DNA of 64,000 nt from positions 1,054,001-1,118,000 of the forward strand of contig NBAY01000002.1 of NCBI GenBank assembly GCA_002794775.1. Reading direction: 5' to 3'. This DNA is from Porodaedalea pini. Taxonomy: Eukaryota > Basidiomycota > Agaricomycetes > Hymenochaetales > Hymenochaetaceae. This document shows positions 49,252 to 62,562 of this stretch, piece after piece. The notes beneath the pieces were generated by a model. That model saw nothing but the letters and a program-made list of their open reading frames with translations, was not told where the DNA came from and ran no database searches. The position numbers were made by a program, and so were the translations under genes. The stretch's first letter is position 1. Each line of letters opens with the position of its first letter.

Positions 49252-50613
49252 CTAGTTGTTCCCTTCTGAAAGCTCGTCCAACAGGTTGAGGGGGATGTCG
49301 ATGGGAGGGATTGGACGAATGGGCTGGGGCTGGTACAATGGAATCTCAGCAAAGGGCACCGACATGGGCATGCGCCCCAGTGTGAGCGACGTGGGCTTCA
49401 TCTCTGTATCCGACGCTGACGACCACCCGACGAAGGGTGACGACGAGAAGTATCCGGGCGACTCGGATGAGTCTCCTGGCGAGCGCTCCCAGACTCCCGC
49501 GGGATCCGTCTGCTCCGATGTGGGAGAGAACAATTCGAGGTGGAACGGATCCAACGAGGAAGCGGATGAGGATGAACGTAGTGCGGGTGGGGACCATTGA
49601 TCCATAAAGTCAAAGTCCTGAATGTGAGTTGGAGAGGATAAAATTGACATTTTGTCATCTTCAATCTCTGCTTCTGCGGCCGCACCAAAAGGCTGAAAGC
49701 CTTCATTTTCTTCCAAGGACGCATCCGCAAGTGCGAGCGTGAAGCTCTGCAGCATCAACGTTGAGAAGTCCTGCTGGTCTAGTAGAGCGGGTAGCACAGC
49801 AGGGTGCATTTCTGCGTCGGAGTGACGAGACGAGGATGTCGCTGATCGAGGATATGCGTCGATAACGTAACCGCTGTCCAAGCCCGAAGCCGTCCTCTCC
49901 CCTTCCCCATCCTCTTCTCCCCTCCATTCTTCGGACTCCGACCACCTATCGAGAAGACTTCTGTACATCGTCTCGTCCAGCATTGAGGGCTCCCTTGGTA
50001 AGGTAGATGCAAAACCCATCGTCGACGAGTGAGAAGAGGGGCAAGGTGAAGATGTTAGAAAGGACGGAGCCTCGTCCATGATATGCTGCCACCCATTTAA
50101 GCATCCCTCAGCAGCGCGATCAGACGCAGAAGATGCTGAGTCAAGGGGTGGGACGCCCCGTCCAGGAAGAGGACTGCTACATGATGAGCCAGGCGCAGAC
50201 ATCGTAACAGCAGACAGATGGGTGCTCGAAGATGCGATTGCTCTAGGAGAATATAAGTCTGGATCCAAATCCACGTCGCGGGGAACTGGAAGAGAGTCCG
50301 ATCGTAGAGGCACCGAGTGATCTAGCAACGGCTGCTGCCCTCTGTCTACGCCCGAGACCCAACTCCGTATACTACTTTGGTTGACATGATCACCGGTGCG
50401 CTTGTAGGATAGAAGATGGGAGAAGGGCTCTGAGCGAGATGAAGCATTGAGTGCTGCGCTCGAGAGAGTAACTTGGGAAGACAAAGATCGTTCCCTGATC
50501 CTCTCAGGCCGAGGAACTTTCGTGCTTCTCGAATTTCGGGAATGGGAGACCGGCGTCATTTCGGCAGCTTTGAACGAAAAAAGCAACGGGGAGGAAAGGA
50601 CACTCGTCAGCAT
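49252..50613 (-). CDS. Ser/Pro-rich orphan protein
   Basis: An uninterrupted frame of 453 codons. The predicted protein is rich in Ser, Pro, Asp and Glu and looks mainly disordered, with ordered-looking patches: FSTLMLQSFTLALADASLEE, DFDFMDQWSPPALRSSSSAS and PLYQPQPIRPIPPIDIPLNL at the C-terminus. No DNA-binding or enzymatic motif is seen. The start is uncertain, because frames at 50743-50925 and 50622-51068 could provide an upstream exon with SP/TP sites. The abundance of SP motifs suggests a phosphorylated regulatory protein, but this is a guess. Confidence 0.5.
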   Translation of the reverse strand: MLTSVLSSPLLFSFKAAEMTPVSHSRNSRSTKVPRPERIRERSLSSQVTLSSAALNASSRSEPFSHLLSYKRTGDHVNQSSIRSWVSGVDRGQQPLLDHSVPLRSDSLPVPRDVDLDPDLYSPRAIASSSTHLSAVTMSAPGSSCSSPLPGRGVPPLDSASSASDRAAEGCLNGWQHIMDEAPSFLTSSPCPSSHSSTMGFASTLPREPSMLDETMYRSLLDRWSESEEWRGEEDGEGERTASGLDSGYVIDAYPRSATSSSRHSDAEMHPAVLPALLDQQDFSTLMLQSFTLALADASLEENEGFQPFGAAAEAEIEDDKMSILSSPTHIQDFDFMDQWSPPALRSSSSASSLDPFHLELFSPTSEQTDPAGVWERSPGDSSESPGYFSSSPFVGWSSASDTEMKPTSLTLGRMPMSVPFAEIPLYQPQPIRPIPPIDIPLNLLDELSEGNN

Positions 50614-51572
50614 GCTTGGCTTTATATGCGTAGCAACCTACGTACCCTCATCACTCCAAGTTGCCAGCGCCCGTGTGCGTGCAGGTGCAGGGAGAAAGTC
50701 AAACGACCTGGAACTTGCAAGGAGCGGTCCTCGCACGTCATTCTAAAAATGTACGGCATCAGCCACATAAAGTTCACCATCGAGAAGGAGGGAAGGACTG
50801 AATGCGGTGATTGCAGGAGCAGATGAGTGAAAGATGGGCGCACCAGGTGTGAAGGGTAGCTCGGATTCAGACTTCGGCGTCCTATTAACGAGTCTAATCC
50901 TGCTTCTGAGTCTACTCTCGTCCACTCAAACTCCCCCGTTTCGACTAGGCTAGTATTGGCGTGATTACTGGCTTGAAGACGAGATGACGAGGCCAGGGCA
51001 GAGGGACAGCTGCAGCACAAAGGCGAACATGGGACTGCCTCGAAGTAGATCGGACCGCTGTACGGCATCCTTCAGGACGGGAACGAGAGAAACACGACAA
51101 GAGAAGAAGACATCCAGAGGGGATGGGCATCCATTGTTGCGGCGTAATATAGCGAGCGAAAAACACGCGAGGGTCGTCGAGTTATCGGTCGCATGGCCAT
51201 AAGGCGATTCACCCGCTATAATCACAGATCCAATGCTTCGGCTGCGCGAGTAGAGTGAACAAAACGCAGTTGCTATGCGACATCATCGGGCGTAAGTCTA
51301 CAAATTGGACGCCGTCTCGGTTGACGGCGAGATCGCGGCTCCTCTGATCACACGTTCACCCGTCCTTTTTGTTTCCCGAGCAGTCCCATTCATTCACTCC
51401 AGTTACCGCTCGCACGCATTCCTTGCGCTCTTATTACACAACATAAGAGAATACTATGGAGAAGACAGAATACAATCGGTAAGGAAATACTACACAGATC
51501 TGGAAAGAAGGATGTGCAAATTTTGAGCGTGATGAATGAATCTAAACCAACTGATCGTGCTATCGTTCAGGT
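50614..51572. other. Region upstream of the orphan gene, possible extra exon
   Basis: A minus-strand frame (50743-50925) reads RTPKSESELPFTPGAPIFHS and could belong to a 5' exon of the orphan gene. I could not find a unique splice. The rest shows no coding signal. Confidence 0.4.
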
Positions 51573-54346
51573 TCACGCCAACTCCGCTATTGTTCTCATG
51601 AAACTTCCGTACGCGGACGCGTGGATGTGCTTTATCCGCGCACCCTCATCGACCAGCCCTGGTTGGACCTCGACCTTCGTCTGACAAATCAATTAATAAG
51701 AAAACATGCATTTGATGCTCTCTTGTCAAACGGAGATAACGCACCGGAACACTAGGATCCACACAGTCGAGCAACTTTGAAAGCATGTACGACAAGGCCG
51801 CGCTGCATTGCTCGCCCGTACCTGGTTTGTCATGCAGAACATCCGGAAGGACTCCGATGAGTTTCGGTATTCGTGCACTCAGCATCTCTAGCTCCGACAC
51901 TTCAGCCGCGTCAGGCACAGCGTCCTCTGCTTGTTGACTTTCCCTCAACTCGGGCACCCGCGAGACGATGTGAACGTAGTCAATAAACAGCTGGCAAGAG
52001 ATAAAATTAAACCAGGTGAAGGGGAGCTAGCAACAGCCGAATGCCGTACCTGACCCCCCACCCCGAAATCATCTATTAGACTCTCATCGAGGGCTTTGAA
52101 GAGCCTCGCAAGAACGTCCAGTTCGTCTCTCAGGATTGCCTCCGGAGCCAAATAAGTTATCGCGAGTTCGTGTGCTGTACGATGTGCCTTCGCACGTGTA
52201 TAAAGCTCATATGCGAGATACACGTCACCCGAGTAAAACGCGTGAGTTGCCTGGTAGTATCGATCAATTAGAAGTCCGACAAATTGCAAATTTATGCCAC
52301 ACCTTCGCCTCGTCAACCCACTCCATAGGTATCCGCATGCTACCGCACAGTCCGGCAGTCGTGAACTCGTCTAAAAGCGGTGCTGACTGGGCTAGCAACT
52401 CCTTGATGGCACGTTTGCGTCTAAAGGGTTGCAAAATTAGTACACAGGAGTACCTTCAGAAAACGATCCTCACCCGACGTCATCTTCCAGGAATAAGAGC
52501 ACATATGCTGCTTCTTGAATGAGACCTTCTTGTTGTAGCTGCGCAGCAAAGTTCGTCGTCAGGGTGTTGGCCACCTGACTATAACCTTCGATTTCCTGCG
52601 TAACATTCGTGTCATCCTCCATTGCATCATACAACTGGCGGTCTGTGAAATCGCGGATCCGGAGACAACGCGCGAGAAGAACGTATAGGAACCAAGGCAT
52701 CCGGAAATCACGAGGATTTGACGAAAAACTGAGTGGATTGAGGGCGGACTCAAGAGTCATCGAAGGCGACAAGGATAGCTTTATGAGGTTAAAAAGCCCA
52801 TCTCTCACGCTGGATGCAGTGGAAGGAGCCTTCGAATACCAAGGTATTGGGAAACCCATTCTACCACCGGCTGCTTGAACAAGCTGTTCGTAAACCTCAA
52901 AAGTTTCGCGTAACGGAGTATCCACGAAGGCGGAATACCACAACTGCAAGCCTAACACTCGCAACCAGTCGAGCCCTTTCGGAACGTCGATGTTCTCCTT
53001 TCGGCTGCTGCCTTCCAGTATGTCGACCTCTCCAGCGGCCAGCGCATAAAGTTTGCGAACCGACTCGCTCATGAGAGTGTCCACCTTTTCCTCCTTCCAT
53101 ATCTGCAGTTGCTCCCAGATGTCACCGCGGAATTCAGCGTCGCCAGGTATTTGAGAGATAATAGTAGCGAGTCGGACATTTCCTGCATTCATCAAAGTTT
53201 CGACGGCTTTCTCGATCTGATTGCCAGAGAGATGCAAGAAGGCTACTTGAGCAGAATCATTCGATGCGGCAGCCTTGATATCCTGTTCGACTGATGATGA
53301 CACGGCACGGGAAAGCCACGCGGAAAGCGCGTCGGTACGGCGTAGAGCCAGAACACGATTTCGAATGTCGGCAGGAACATCATCGTTGAGATGCAGATTA
53401 AGTGGATCAAAAAGCGCGTGGCCCAAACGAAAAACAGATGCGCAATGCGACCTGTCTTGTGTAGTGAATAAGGATGAGAAGGATGAGAAGGTGACATCGG
53501 GTTTGGGGGCTGCATATGGGGTAGTTTCATTCTCGACTGAAGGAGGTGTGATCTCTGAATGAGAAAGGAGATATTGTAGCAGATCCGGCAATTCTGGTGA
53601 GGCAAGCTGAAGGGTTGTGACGTTTATTGTAGATGAGTTGGCACCCTGTGAGCTGTAATTTTGGCCAGACGATTAGCTTAAGAGATATTAATTAATTTTG
53701 AGGTAACATACGATGAAGCACTATTACTCAACTCTCCGACGTGCACTAGCTTATTGCCTGGTCCCCATCCGACGCGAAATGAGCGTCCCATACTCAACCC
53801 CGCATCAAGATATAAATTTTCGTGATTGGCACAGACAGATTCCGAAGACGCGACGCGTACGTATTTTCGCGGAGGAGGTTGAGAACGTGGCTGGGTGAAT
53901 GAAGCGCGAGTTCGAGCTCCCCTCTGCTCCGGATGAGCACCTGAGGAGCGCTGGTGTTTCAAGAAGCTGAAAGACTCTTTTGGTTGCGCCCTTGCAAGTT
54001 CTGGTACGCGAAAGAGTGAAGTCTGCATTACATGAACTCTGTGAGGTTCGAGGTTTAGCTGTTTCGCCCACGGAGCCGGTTCGACTTCGTCCCCTTCCTC
54101 GCGGTCAGCCGCATTATCGTCATCTCCATCCATGATGGAGTCCTCTTCCTCATCTGTACCATAGAGGTCATCCTCTACGCTTTCTTCTGAGGGTGAAGAT
54201 GAGGAGATCGAAGCAGCATACGTTGGTCGTACGGGCCTCCCATTCGCAGGTTTTGATGGAGGAGGCCGGCGCGACGAATGCGACGAAGAGTCAGAGGCTG
54301 AGCTATCATCGTCGCTGTCGCTTGCGAAAGCCCTGAAGCGCGCCAT
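51573..54346 (-). CDS. Nucleoporin Nup96 (Nup145C), encoded alone
   Basis: Scaffold subunit of the Y-complex of the nuclear pore. The N-terminus (MARFRAFASDSDDDSS) is Ser/Asp-rich with a long acidic stretch; LYLDAGLSMGRSFRVGWGPG (near 53747-53806) is the Nup96 signature. The alpha-helical body follows (LSGNQIEKAVETLMNAGNVR, LATIISQIPGD, LYDAMEDDTN). The 3' exons read AFYSGDVYLAYELYTRAKAH and LFIDYVHIVSRVPELRESQQ, and a last intron with donor after DPSVP joins TKVEVQPGLVDEGARIKHIH to a TGA at 51573-51575. Reading through that intron would give a different tail to 51646. There is no FG-repeat or Nup98 autoproteolytic HFS site upstream, so the gene is not fused to Nup98. Confidence 0.83.
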
Positions 54347-55133
54347 TGCGTCCAGAAACCGAGGGGCAACAAGCGAGGGTAAGAGAACGAGGAGCGCGTC
54401 TTCGACAAATCGAAAACAAAAGACGTGTGGCCAGAATCTCTCACGTGGTATCGTGTGAATATACCGCTTTTGTTGATATAGAAGCCCATCTTCTGCTTTT
54501 TGCTTCCTTCACGCTCTCAAGTCAAATTACAGGCCTGTCCATCTACCCAGATTGGCTTGTGCCAAAGTAGAGCGAATATGGATGATTGAATGTCTTAGTG
54601 CTCGACTTTAGTCTCTGCGTTTTCTGTACCTTCCCTGTCGGTCAGCGCTGGGCCGGCAGTTCACACATCACATCTCTCCCTATAGAAAGTAGCTCCAATT
54701 ATAAACATGTCTTCGGATAAAGGTCATACGACTCGCCATTAAACTACTATCGTTGTGATTGTTCTAGCTGTCTCAAAAATTTCTCAAACGCAGCTCTGCA
54801 GCTAGCTTTGTTGAGCTTGAACACGTATACTGTATACTCTATCTTAACATGGACCTCAAGTCAGACTTGACTGAAATATTAGTACTGTCACTCGTGCGAC
54901 AAAGTAGCCTTCGGCTTTGGGCATCGACAAGTTTTTTAGTGAAGAAAAGCCGTCGAGATATGAAAAGCACCGGTTTTACTGAATGGTCACGTGCGGTTGT
55001 GTTGATCACGGCACGACTCACGACGCGCGATTAGGGTTTAGCGAGACGCGTCTCTGTTCTGTCAGTGTCACGCGTCGCGATTCCCGTTATTTTGCTTCCA
55101 CTCCCGCGTCGAGCCTCTTTCATTCCGCCACCC
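54347..55133. promoter_or_regulatory. Divergent region of Nup96 and homeodomain genes
   Basis: 787 bp. ATTAGGGTTT at 55031-55040 resembles a telobox (TTAGGG), about 100 bp before the homeodomain ATG. No gene seen. Confidence 0.4.
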
Positions 55134-56353
55134 ATGTCGCGGCCTTCCATCTCCCGCACCTGCTCACTGTCCTCTGCCTCTTCCTTCACATCTGTCACCG
55201 ACACCAGTGTCGACGCCAATGATGATGCACAGACTGCGAACGCGAAGTCCTCCGACATGAAGCGCCCCCGAAAGCGCTTCTCGCATGATCAGCTCATTGT
55301 GCTCGAGCAGGCGTACCATATCTCGAGTCACCTAACTCGTGATGAACGACACGAGCTTGCAAAAGAAACTGGAATGTACGTACCAATAAACCTTTATATC
55401 GTTCTCCTGATCTCATGCTCATAACATATATCCTCGTTAGGGACGTGAAGTCAGTGACGATTTGGTTCCAGAACAAGCGCCAGACGGAGCGCAAGGTGGC
55501 ACTCGGCAACTCGAAGAACCGCAACGCACCCCTTCCGTTCGCTATGTATCCTGTGCATTACTCCACCGCACAACATTCGTTACCCAACCCTTCGAGCCGC
55601 CCAAACCCTGCAACGTCGCATTCTTCCACAATACCTTCCAAGTCCATGTCTGGCCTTCCTGCCCGCACCGCGAGTGGCTTCTTCTCTCTCGACCGAGTCG
55701 CGTCTCGCTCAGAACGTGCACCGCGCACTCCCACGAAGCTTGCCCGACACACCTCTTTGCATGAATCTCGCCCCCACTCCCCCGATGCTTTATGGGAAGC
55801 TATGATCTCCTCGCCTATCCAACCCGAAACCGGCAGCAGCTCGGGTGCTGCACCCCCCAACTCTCCTTCCGCTCGCGAGTATCTCGATTTCGCTTCCACT
55901 CGTCGTGGAAAGCGTGGAAGCCGCCTGCGTGGTCGACGTACGCTTGAATGGGCCTGTGCAGCCGCTCGTATGGCAGTGGATAAAGAAGGTACCACCCTGC
56001 TCAAGGTATCAGAGCTGGATGCACCGATGCCTAGACTCGCTCCGGCCTCATTCGACATAGACAGGGAGATGACTTGTATCGACGACGACGACGCCAGTAC
56101 GGAGATTGTCGACACTGAGGTGGAAAGCGTCGGAGATAGTCACGAGGCTATCACGCCGGATGCTAGCCAGATCATGTACAACTACAACTCGTCACCCACG
56201 CAGGTACCTCGAGTTGTCGTTGAGAAGGCAAAGTCAGAAGAAGGAAAAACGGCGGAAATGGCTCTGAACATGAAGAACCTCCGCATCGAAAAGGACACGG
56301 ACATCATGGATGCTGCTTGGGCTCTCTGCGGACTTAGCACGTTACGCGGATGA
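55134..56353 (+). CDS. Homeodomain transcription factor
   Basis: Two exons (55134-55375, 55441-56353; 384 residues). The homeodomain begins near residue 43: RPRKRFSHDQLIVLEQAYHI, SSHLTRDERHELAKETGMDV and SVTIWFQNKRQTERK. Helix 3 keeps W, F, N and R (WFQNKR), and the helix 1-2 loop has the standard 60-residue length, so it is not a TALE type. The intron interrupts the Met codon just before helix 3. The rest is Ser/Pro-rich with a second conserved-looking block, LEWACAAARMAVDKEGTTLL, and an acidic region DDDDASTEIVDTEVE. No partner mating-type gene is next to it, so it looks like a general regulator (for example of development), not a mating locus. ATG 55134 is chosen over the frame start 55065. 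Confidence 0.85.
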
Positions 56354-56690
56354 CGTACGACAACCAAAAGTGGCATACGAATTTAATATTGTCTACCAAA
56401 CGACTCGGAAGCGCAATCAAATATTGGAACGAAGAGGCATCGCGTCTTATTCATTCTTTCTTTTCTGTCAATACTGTCAATCCTTCAAGCCCATCATACC
56501 ACAGCATTTGGGATTGTATAGGCCGAACGCAATGTTTATTTATGAGTAATTCGTGTAGAAAATACCCGCAATACGATCCCGACCAATGGTATTTACTTCG
56601 CAGCTTCGAGGCCAAACGGCTTGCAAGTTATATGGTGGAAATAATTGCAAAAGAAATTACAGCGGTCAGACCCCGATGAAAGATAGCTAA

Positions 56691-57971
56691 TCATACCCAG
56701 CAGATCTTGAAAAGCCTATAACCCGACTCATCCCTCCTTCCAACTCCCCCACTCCTCTCCAGGTCCTGGACTTGCACCGCCTTCAAATATAATTCCCCTG
56801 CTGGCTCCTCTGACTTCATGTCGAGAGTAGGAAACACGTCGAAAACAGCGGCAGCGAGACCTTCGTGTCGTCCAATGTTGCGCAGAGCGATGATCATCCA
56901 GTAAACACCTCCCTCGGGGCACGAAGGGGTCGGCTTCTTAAGCAGACGTGATACGCAGTTCTTGATCCACCCTGCGTGACAAGGACTGTACACAACATCT
57001 GCAGCCAAAATAACATCAAACGGCGCATCAAAAGGAGATTCACATGTCGGATATTGCCAGTCAAACGAATGGATGTCGACTGAAAGGCGGACCTCGGAAG
57101 CAAAATTCGTCTCGATATTCCGTCGGAGGTTGGCGAGCACATCCGGATGGTAATCCGTCGCGACGATCTCTGTCGACACTGAAGAGTCGTCTTCGCGCAG
57201 CGCATGAATAATCTTCGCAGTCGCGATGCTGAGCATGCCTGTGCCAGCGCCAAGCTCGAGAATTCGTTGTGAATAGCCTGGTGCAATGTCGAAACTTGTT
57301 GGATTTTCAGACATCAAACGAGCGAGATGGATCGCACTCGCCCAACTCTGCAAGCCAACGGAGCTGTGATCCTCTGGTGCCAGCAAGTCGTTCAGCTCCA
57401 CGCCGATGGTCTCTCCAGAATCAGATGGACCTAAAGGAAATCTGAACTCCCGCGTGAGCGCTTCATCGTCATCCTCGCCAACGCCAGCGCAAGACGACAG
57501 AAGAGAGGCGGCCTTCTCCACTAATGCTTCTCTCTCCTCCATTTCTTCGTCCGACAGGACCCGGTCTGTCGGGAACGTCCATAGTGAAGAACGCGCGATA
57601 AATCCTGTCAACCAGCGGATAGTGAATTCCCGTTCAAGCGAATCATTTCTGACCAACTCGAGTGTCTCCGTGAAACTTTCGTCTTCATTTTCTCCACTGC
57701 TTTGGTCCTCCTCTGCCGATGCGTAACCTGAATCAACCACATCATCCTGCTTCAATTCCCTTCCCCTCCGGCTGGCACGTAGGCTTGTGTCAAGGCGTGC
57801 AAGAGATCTGCCGACGCGCCCTTTGCCGTGGCGTCCGGAGGCAAGTTGCGCGTCGTCACCCTTTGAATAAATTAACGCCAGTTTTTCCACAGCATCTTCA
57901 ACTACTGCAGTCGAACTCGCAGAAAGTCGCGCGAGCGGAAACAAAAATCCAGATGGATTAAAATCGTGCAT
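56691..57971 (-). CDS. Lysine methyltransferase, METTL21/Methyltransf_16 family
   Basis: Intronless frame of 426 residues. An N-terminal region of about 180 residues is family-specific and contains a charged linker. The Rossmann methyltransferase core follows: VGLQSWASAIHLARLM, motif I as RILELGAGTGMLSIATAKII (SAM binding), EIVATDYHPDVLANLRRNIE (motif II with the acidic ribose ligand), and DVILAADVVYSPCHAGWIKN, corresponding to the (D/E)XX(Y/F) region. Fungal relatives modify eEF1A, eEF2 or other proteins (EFM family); the target here cannot be named, though the long N-terminal extension is like EFM3/FAM86. All SAM motifs look intact. Confidence 0.82.
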   Translation of the reverse strand: MHDFNPSGFLFPLARLSASSTAVVEDAVEKLALIYSKGDDAQLASGRHGKGRVGRSLARLDTSLRASRRGRELKQDDVVDSGYASAEEDQSSGENEDESFTETLELVRNDSLEREFTIRWLTGFIARSSLWTFPTDRVLSDEEMEEREALVEKAASLLSSCAGVGEDDDEALTREFRFPLGPSDSGETIGVELNDLLAPEDHSSVGLQSWASAIHLARLMSENPTSFDIAPGYSQRILELGAGTGMLSIATAKIIHALREDDSSVSTEIVATDYHPDVLANLRRNIETNFASEVRLSVDIHSFDWQYPTCESPFDAPFDVILAADVVYSPCHAGWIKNCVSRLLKKPTPSCPEGGVYWMIIALRNIGRHEGLAAAVFDVFPTLDMKSEEPAGELYLKAVQVQDLERSGGVGRRDESGYRLFKICWV

Positions 57972-58506
57972 ATCGAGTAATAACGTGTTGTAATCACGAA
58001 AGTTGATAGCCTGAAGTCTATGGGTCTAAGACGAGCTCTATGTCTAGCGTCGAGGCTGGGTATCGTCTATAGTCTATGAGAAGTCCGGTAAAAACGAGAG
58101 GGTGGGGTCAGAGACCCCCGAGTCCATCCATTGCGGAGGAGATGGTGGTGGTGAGAACCTGAGCCTGAGAGAAGATAAGAAGTTTTCCGATGATTTAGGC
58201 TATGATCGACATTTCCTTTTCAGGACAAGCAGTATCGCTTGAACAAGCACGTCCGGAATCAAATGGCCAACTAATCATTTTGTGTCAAACATGCGTCAGT
58301 TTACCTCCAGAATAGTTGCAGCGCATAGTGTTTCTTCTTGCTTCGATAAGACTAGGGTAACATCTGGAAAACTTGGTGATTGCATTGCATTACACAATGA
58401 GAACCAATAAACTAAGCTTACAAGGATGACATTCAATAAATTAAAGTACGCAAGATAATTATGAGGCGTTTCAGAACCCAATATAAAGTCCGGAAAAGTG
58501 AGTCTT
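57972..58506. other. Intergenic, no gene seen
   Basis: The Methyltransf_16 gene 5' flank and 3' flank of the orphan gene. AT-rich toward 58270-58480. No coding or repeat signal. Confidence 0.5.
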
Positions 58507-59397
58507 TCAGCTCTTTTCTCCCCCTACATCCAGGACTTTTCTTCCGGCTCCAAAAGATCGGACTAATAGAAATAATTATTAGTGCGACGTCGTGACACGT
58601 CTTTTAGCATGCAGACTTACTGGTTGACATGGAGCAGAAATACTCGTTAAAGCCTTGGGCTTTTTGTGGAACAAAGTCCTCCTTTTTTGGCTGTTTGAAG
58701 AGCCACGAGCACATGCACGCGGCATAACCCAAGTACATTCCTCTTCGTCAAGTAGACTCGGCTAGATTGCCATTGAGGTATTAGAACGCTAACTTCGTCC
58801 ACTCTATGAGATCTTGGCTTACTCGACTATCTGACCAGCGTGTTGTCCGTGACGTGTTTAAAGAATATGAGAGTGTTTGTACGCTGGGAGAAGGGGCGCT
58901 TGATGCTCTTGAGTTCCATGCCTGATTGTCATCATCTAGGAAGACACTCTGAGAAGGGTCAGTATCGGATTGATGTCAAATGAGGGAGTAAAACACTTAC
59001 GGATGAGTTAGACTCCTCTTGCGGATGTGCAACCGTGTCTTCTGGCTCATATACGACGAAATCGATCTTCAAGCCAACTGTTAGCAGGAGAACGTCAGTA
59101 GAGTGTTTAAGTCGACTGACCAGGGTACTGCATTCAGAGGAAGTCCCGGACAGTGTGGCCTCATCCTGTTCGATATTATCACTCTATTAATCATTTCGTG
59201 AGCACATTGTTGCAGACAGGCGATAACTGAGACATACGCGTCGAAATGCACCGGAGAGGACGTCCCTCAGATTCTTCCTGACCGACTTTCGGATCATCTC
59301 TTGACGACCTTTTGCGATAGAAGCCTGCTATCCAGGATCAGTGTTATCCCTCTTTGTCTGTGGTAGAGAATAACACGCAGGCAGACTTACGATCATG
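58507..59397 (-). CDS. Orphan multi-exon protein with minimal first exon
   Basis: I assembled this gene from splice sites; no long frame shows it. Exon 1 is just ATGATC (59392-59397) after CCACC; GTAAG follows. Exon 2 reads ASIAKGRQEMIRKSVRKNLR, DVLSGAFRR; then SDNIEQDEATLSGTSSECST, IDFVVYEPEDTVAHPQEESN, SVFLDDDNQAWNSRASSAPS, RWSDSRVSQDLIEWTK and GMYLGYAACMCSWLFKQPKK. It closes with TGA at 58507-58509. Five of the six introns were joined in frame with GT-AG ends; the last gives a short tail IRSFGAGRKVLDVGGEKS. About 190 residues, acidic in the middle, with a Cys/aromatic C-terminal part. No family recognised. Confidence 0.5.
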
Positions 59398-60673
59398 GTG
59401 GAGAGCGGGAAAAAGGGCGGAAGGAGGTGGTCGAAACTCGGGTTGAGCGCGGGGAGTCTTAGTAGATTTGAGACCCCCTACACCATACATATAGGATCAG
59501 GAACTACAGTTCAGTTTCCCCGGTTAGTTGTGCTTGCTGTAAACCATAACACGTGGATATCTGAGTTGCGAGACAATACCGCCAATGCATTCAGAACACA
59601 GATGTAGAGTAGCGCCACGAGATCAATCAGCCAGTTCGAGAGGTTATGATGGTCAAACTTGAGCGGTGTTGATCTTCGAAGAAGTCTGTGATGCAATACA
59701 GAACCGCCTCGGCATGGCTCAAGGCCAGCGGAGCCGTGATACCACTTAATGTAGTCTAAGATTGTCACCTGAAAGCGCGGGTAGCTCGAGGCACTGATGT
59801 GCTGATACAGACATGTACAGCGGAGTAAATACGGGATTCTTTCGCATCCGGCTCCACACTGACGTTCTACCCGGTATTGGGTCGATCCCAAACACCGCCG
59901 AGAGCATGCAATAGATTTTTAGTGTATGATGTCTAGGTGGCCAGCAAAGCAAGCAAGACAGGCAATTGACGATACCATTAGGGTCGTTGAATTTCCGGTA
60001 CGAGAGAACGCCACTTGCCAGCGCCGCCGACTAACGACGATAAAACTACACTACCAACAGTCCGCCTTTGCAGACAGCGGTAGACCCAAGTCCCTGGAAG
60101 ACAGTGCCCCGAGACGACGGATAATTAACGGCGGATTCACGGAGATGCACGAGTCTAAAAACAAGAGGACCACATCGACAAAGGAGATGAGGAGTTGTAG
60201 ACAGGGAGACGATTGCGATCGCAGAGAAGTCGCCGAGGTTTCCTCTTGAGGGGAGTTGCTGGCGCAGATGAGGTTACTCCGCGGGTATGATCATGCTATC
60301 ATCCAGCTCATCTGAAGATAGTCTAATTCAGCGCGTGAAGAGCTTGCAGATGATGAGAACGAACTCACCGTTTCCTCACATTCGTTTGTCCCATGTATAC
60401 AAGTACAGTGCAACCCACAACTGTCTTGATTCCATCATAAATCGGTAAGCAGATTGCAATAAAAATACCACAATGCAAAGAACATCGATAAGAATCACTA
60501 AATATCACGAAAAAGATGTGCAATATCAACGAATACGGAGCGGAGGACCATGAGACTATAATCAGACCATGAGAGCCAACCTCTCACCCTACTAAGTCCT
60601 CGAGGTCGCAAAGTCACGCTAATACAGCTTTTGGGCCATCTCCATCGGTGTACCTGGTACGCACTAGAAGGTC
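59398..60673. other. Intergenic, no gene seen
   Basis: 1.28 kb. Frames at 59511-59891 (-) and 59926-60249 (+) lack domains and splice logic. I see no RNA gene or repeat. Confidence 0.5.
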
Positions 60674-62440
<1,767 letters not shown>

Positions 62441-62562
62441 GACTAGTATTGTCAGACTGTGTGTTTGGAAGTCGATCCAAAGCAAAAGAACGCAAAGGTC
62501 ACAAGAGTCACACCAAATTTGAGAGATGATCAACGTCACGCCGCATTTTCTCGAGTCCTTCC
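62441..62562. promoter_or_regulatory. Shared bidirectional promoter of RVB2 and uL2m
   Basis: Only 122 bp separate the two ATGs. No TATA box is apparent. Confidence 0.6.

Noticed and set aside
59511..59891. 126-codon minus-strand frame
   Set aside because: No domain, no nearby promoter or splice signal; composition is random.
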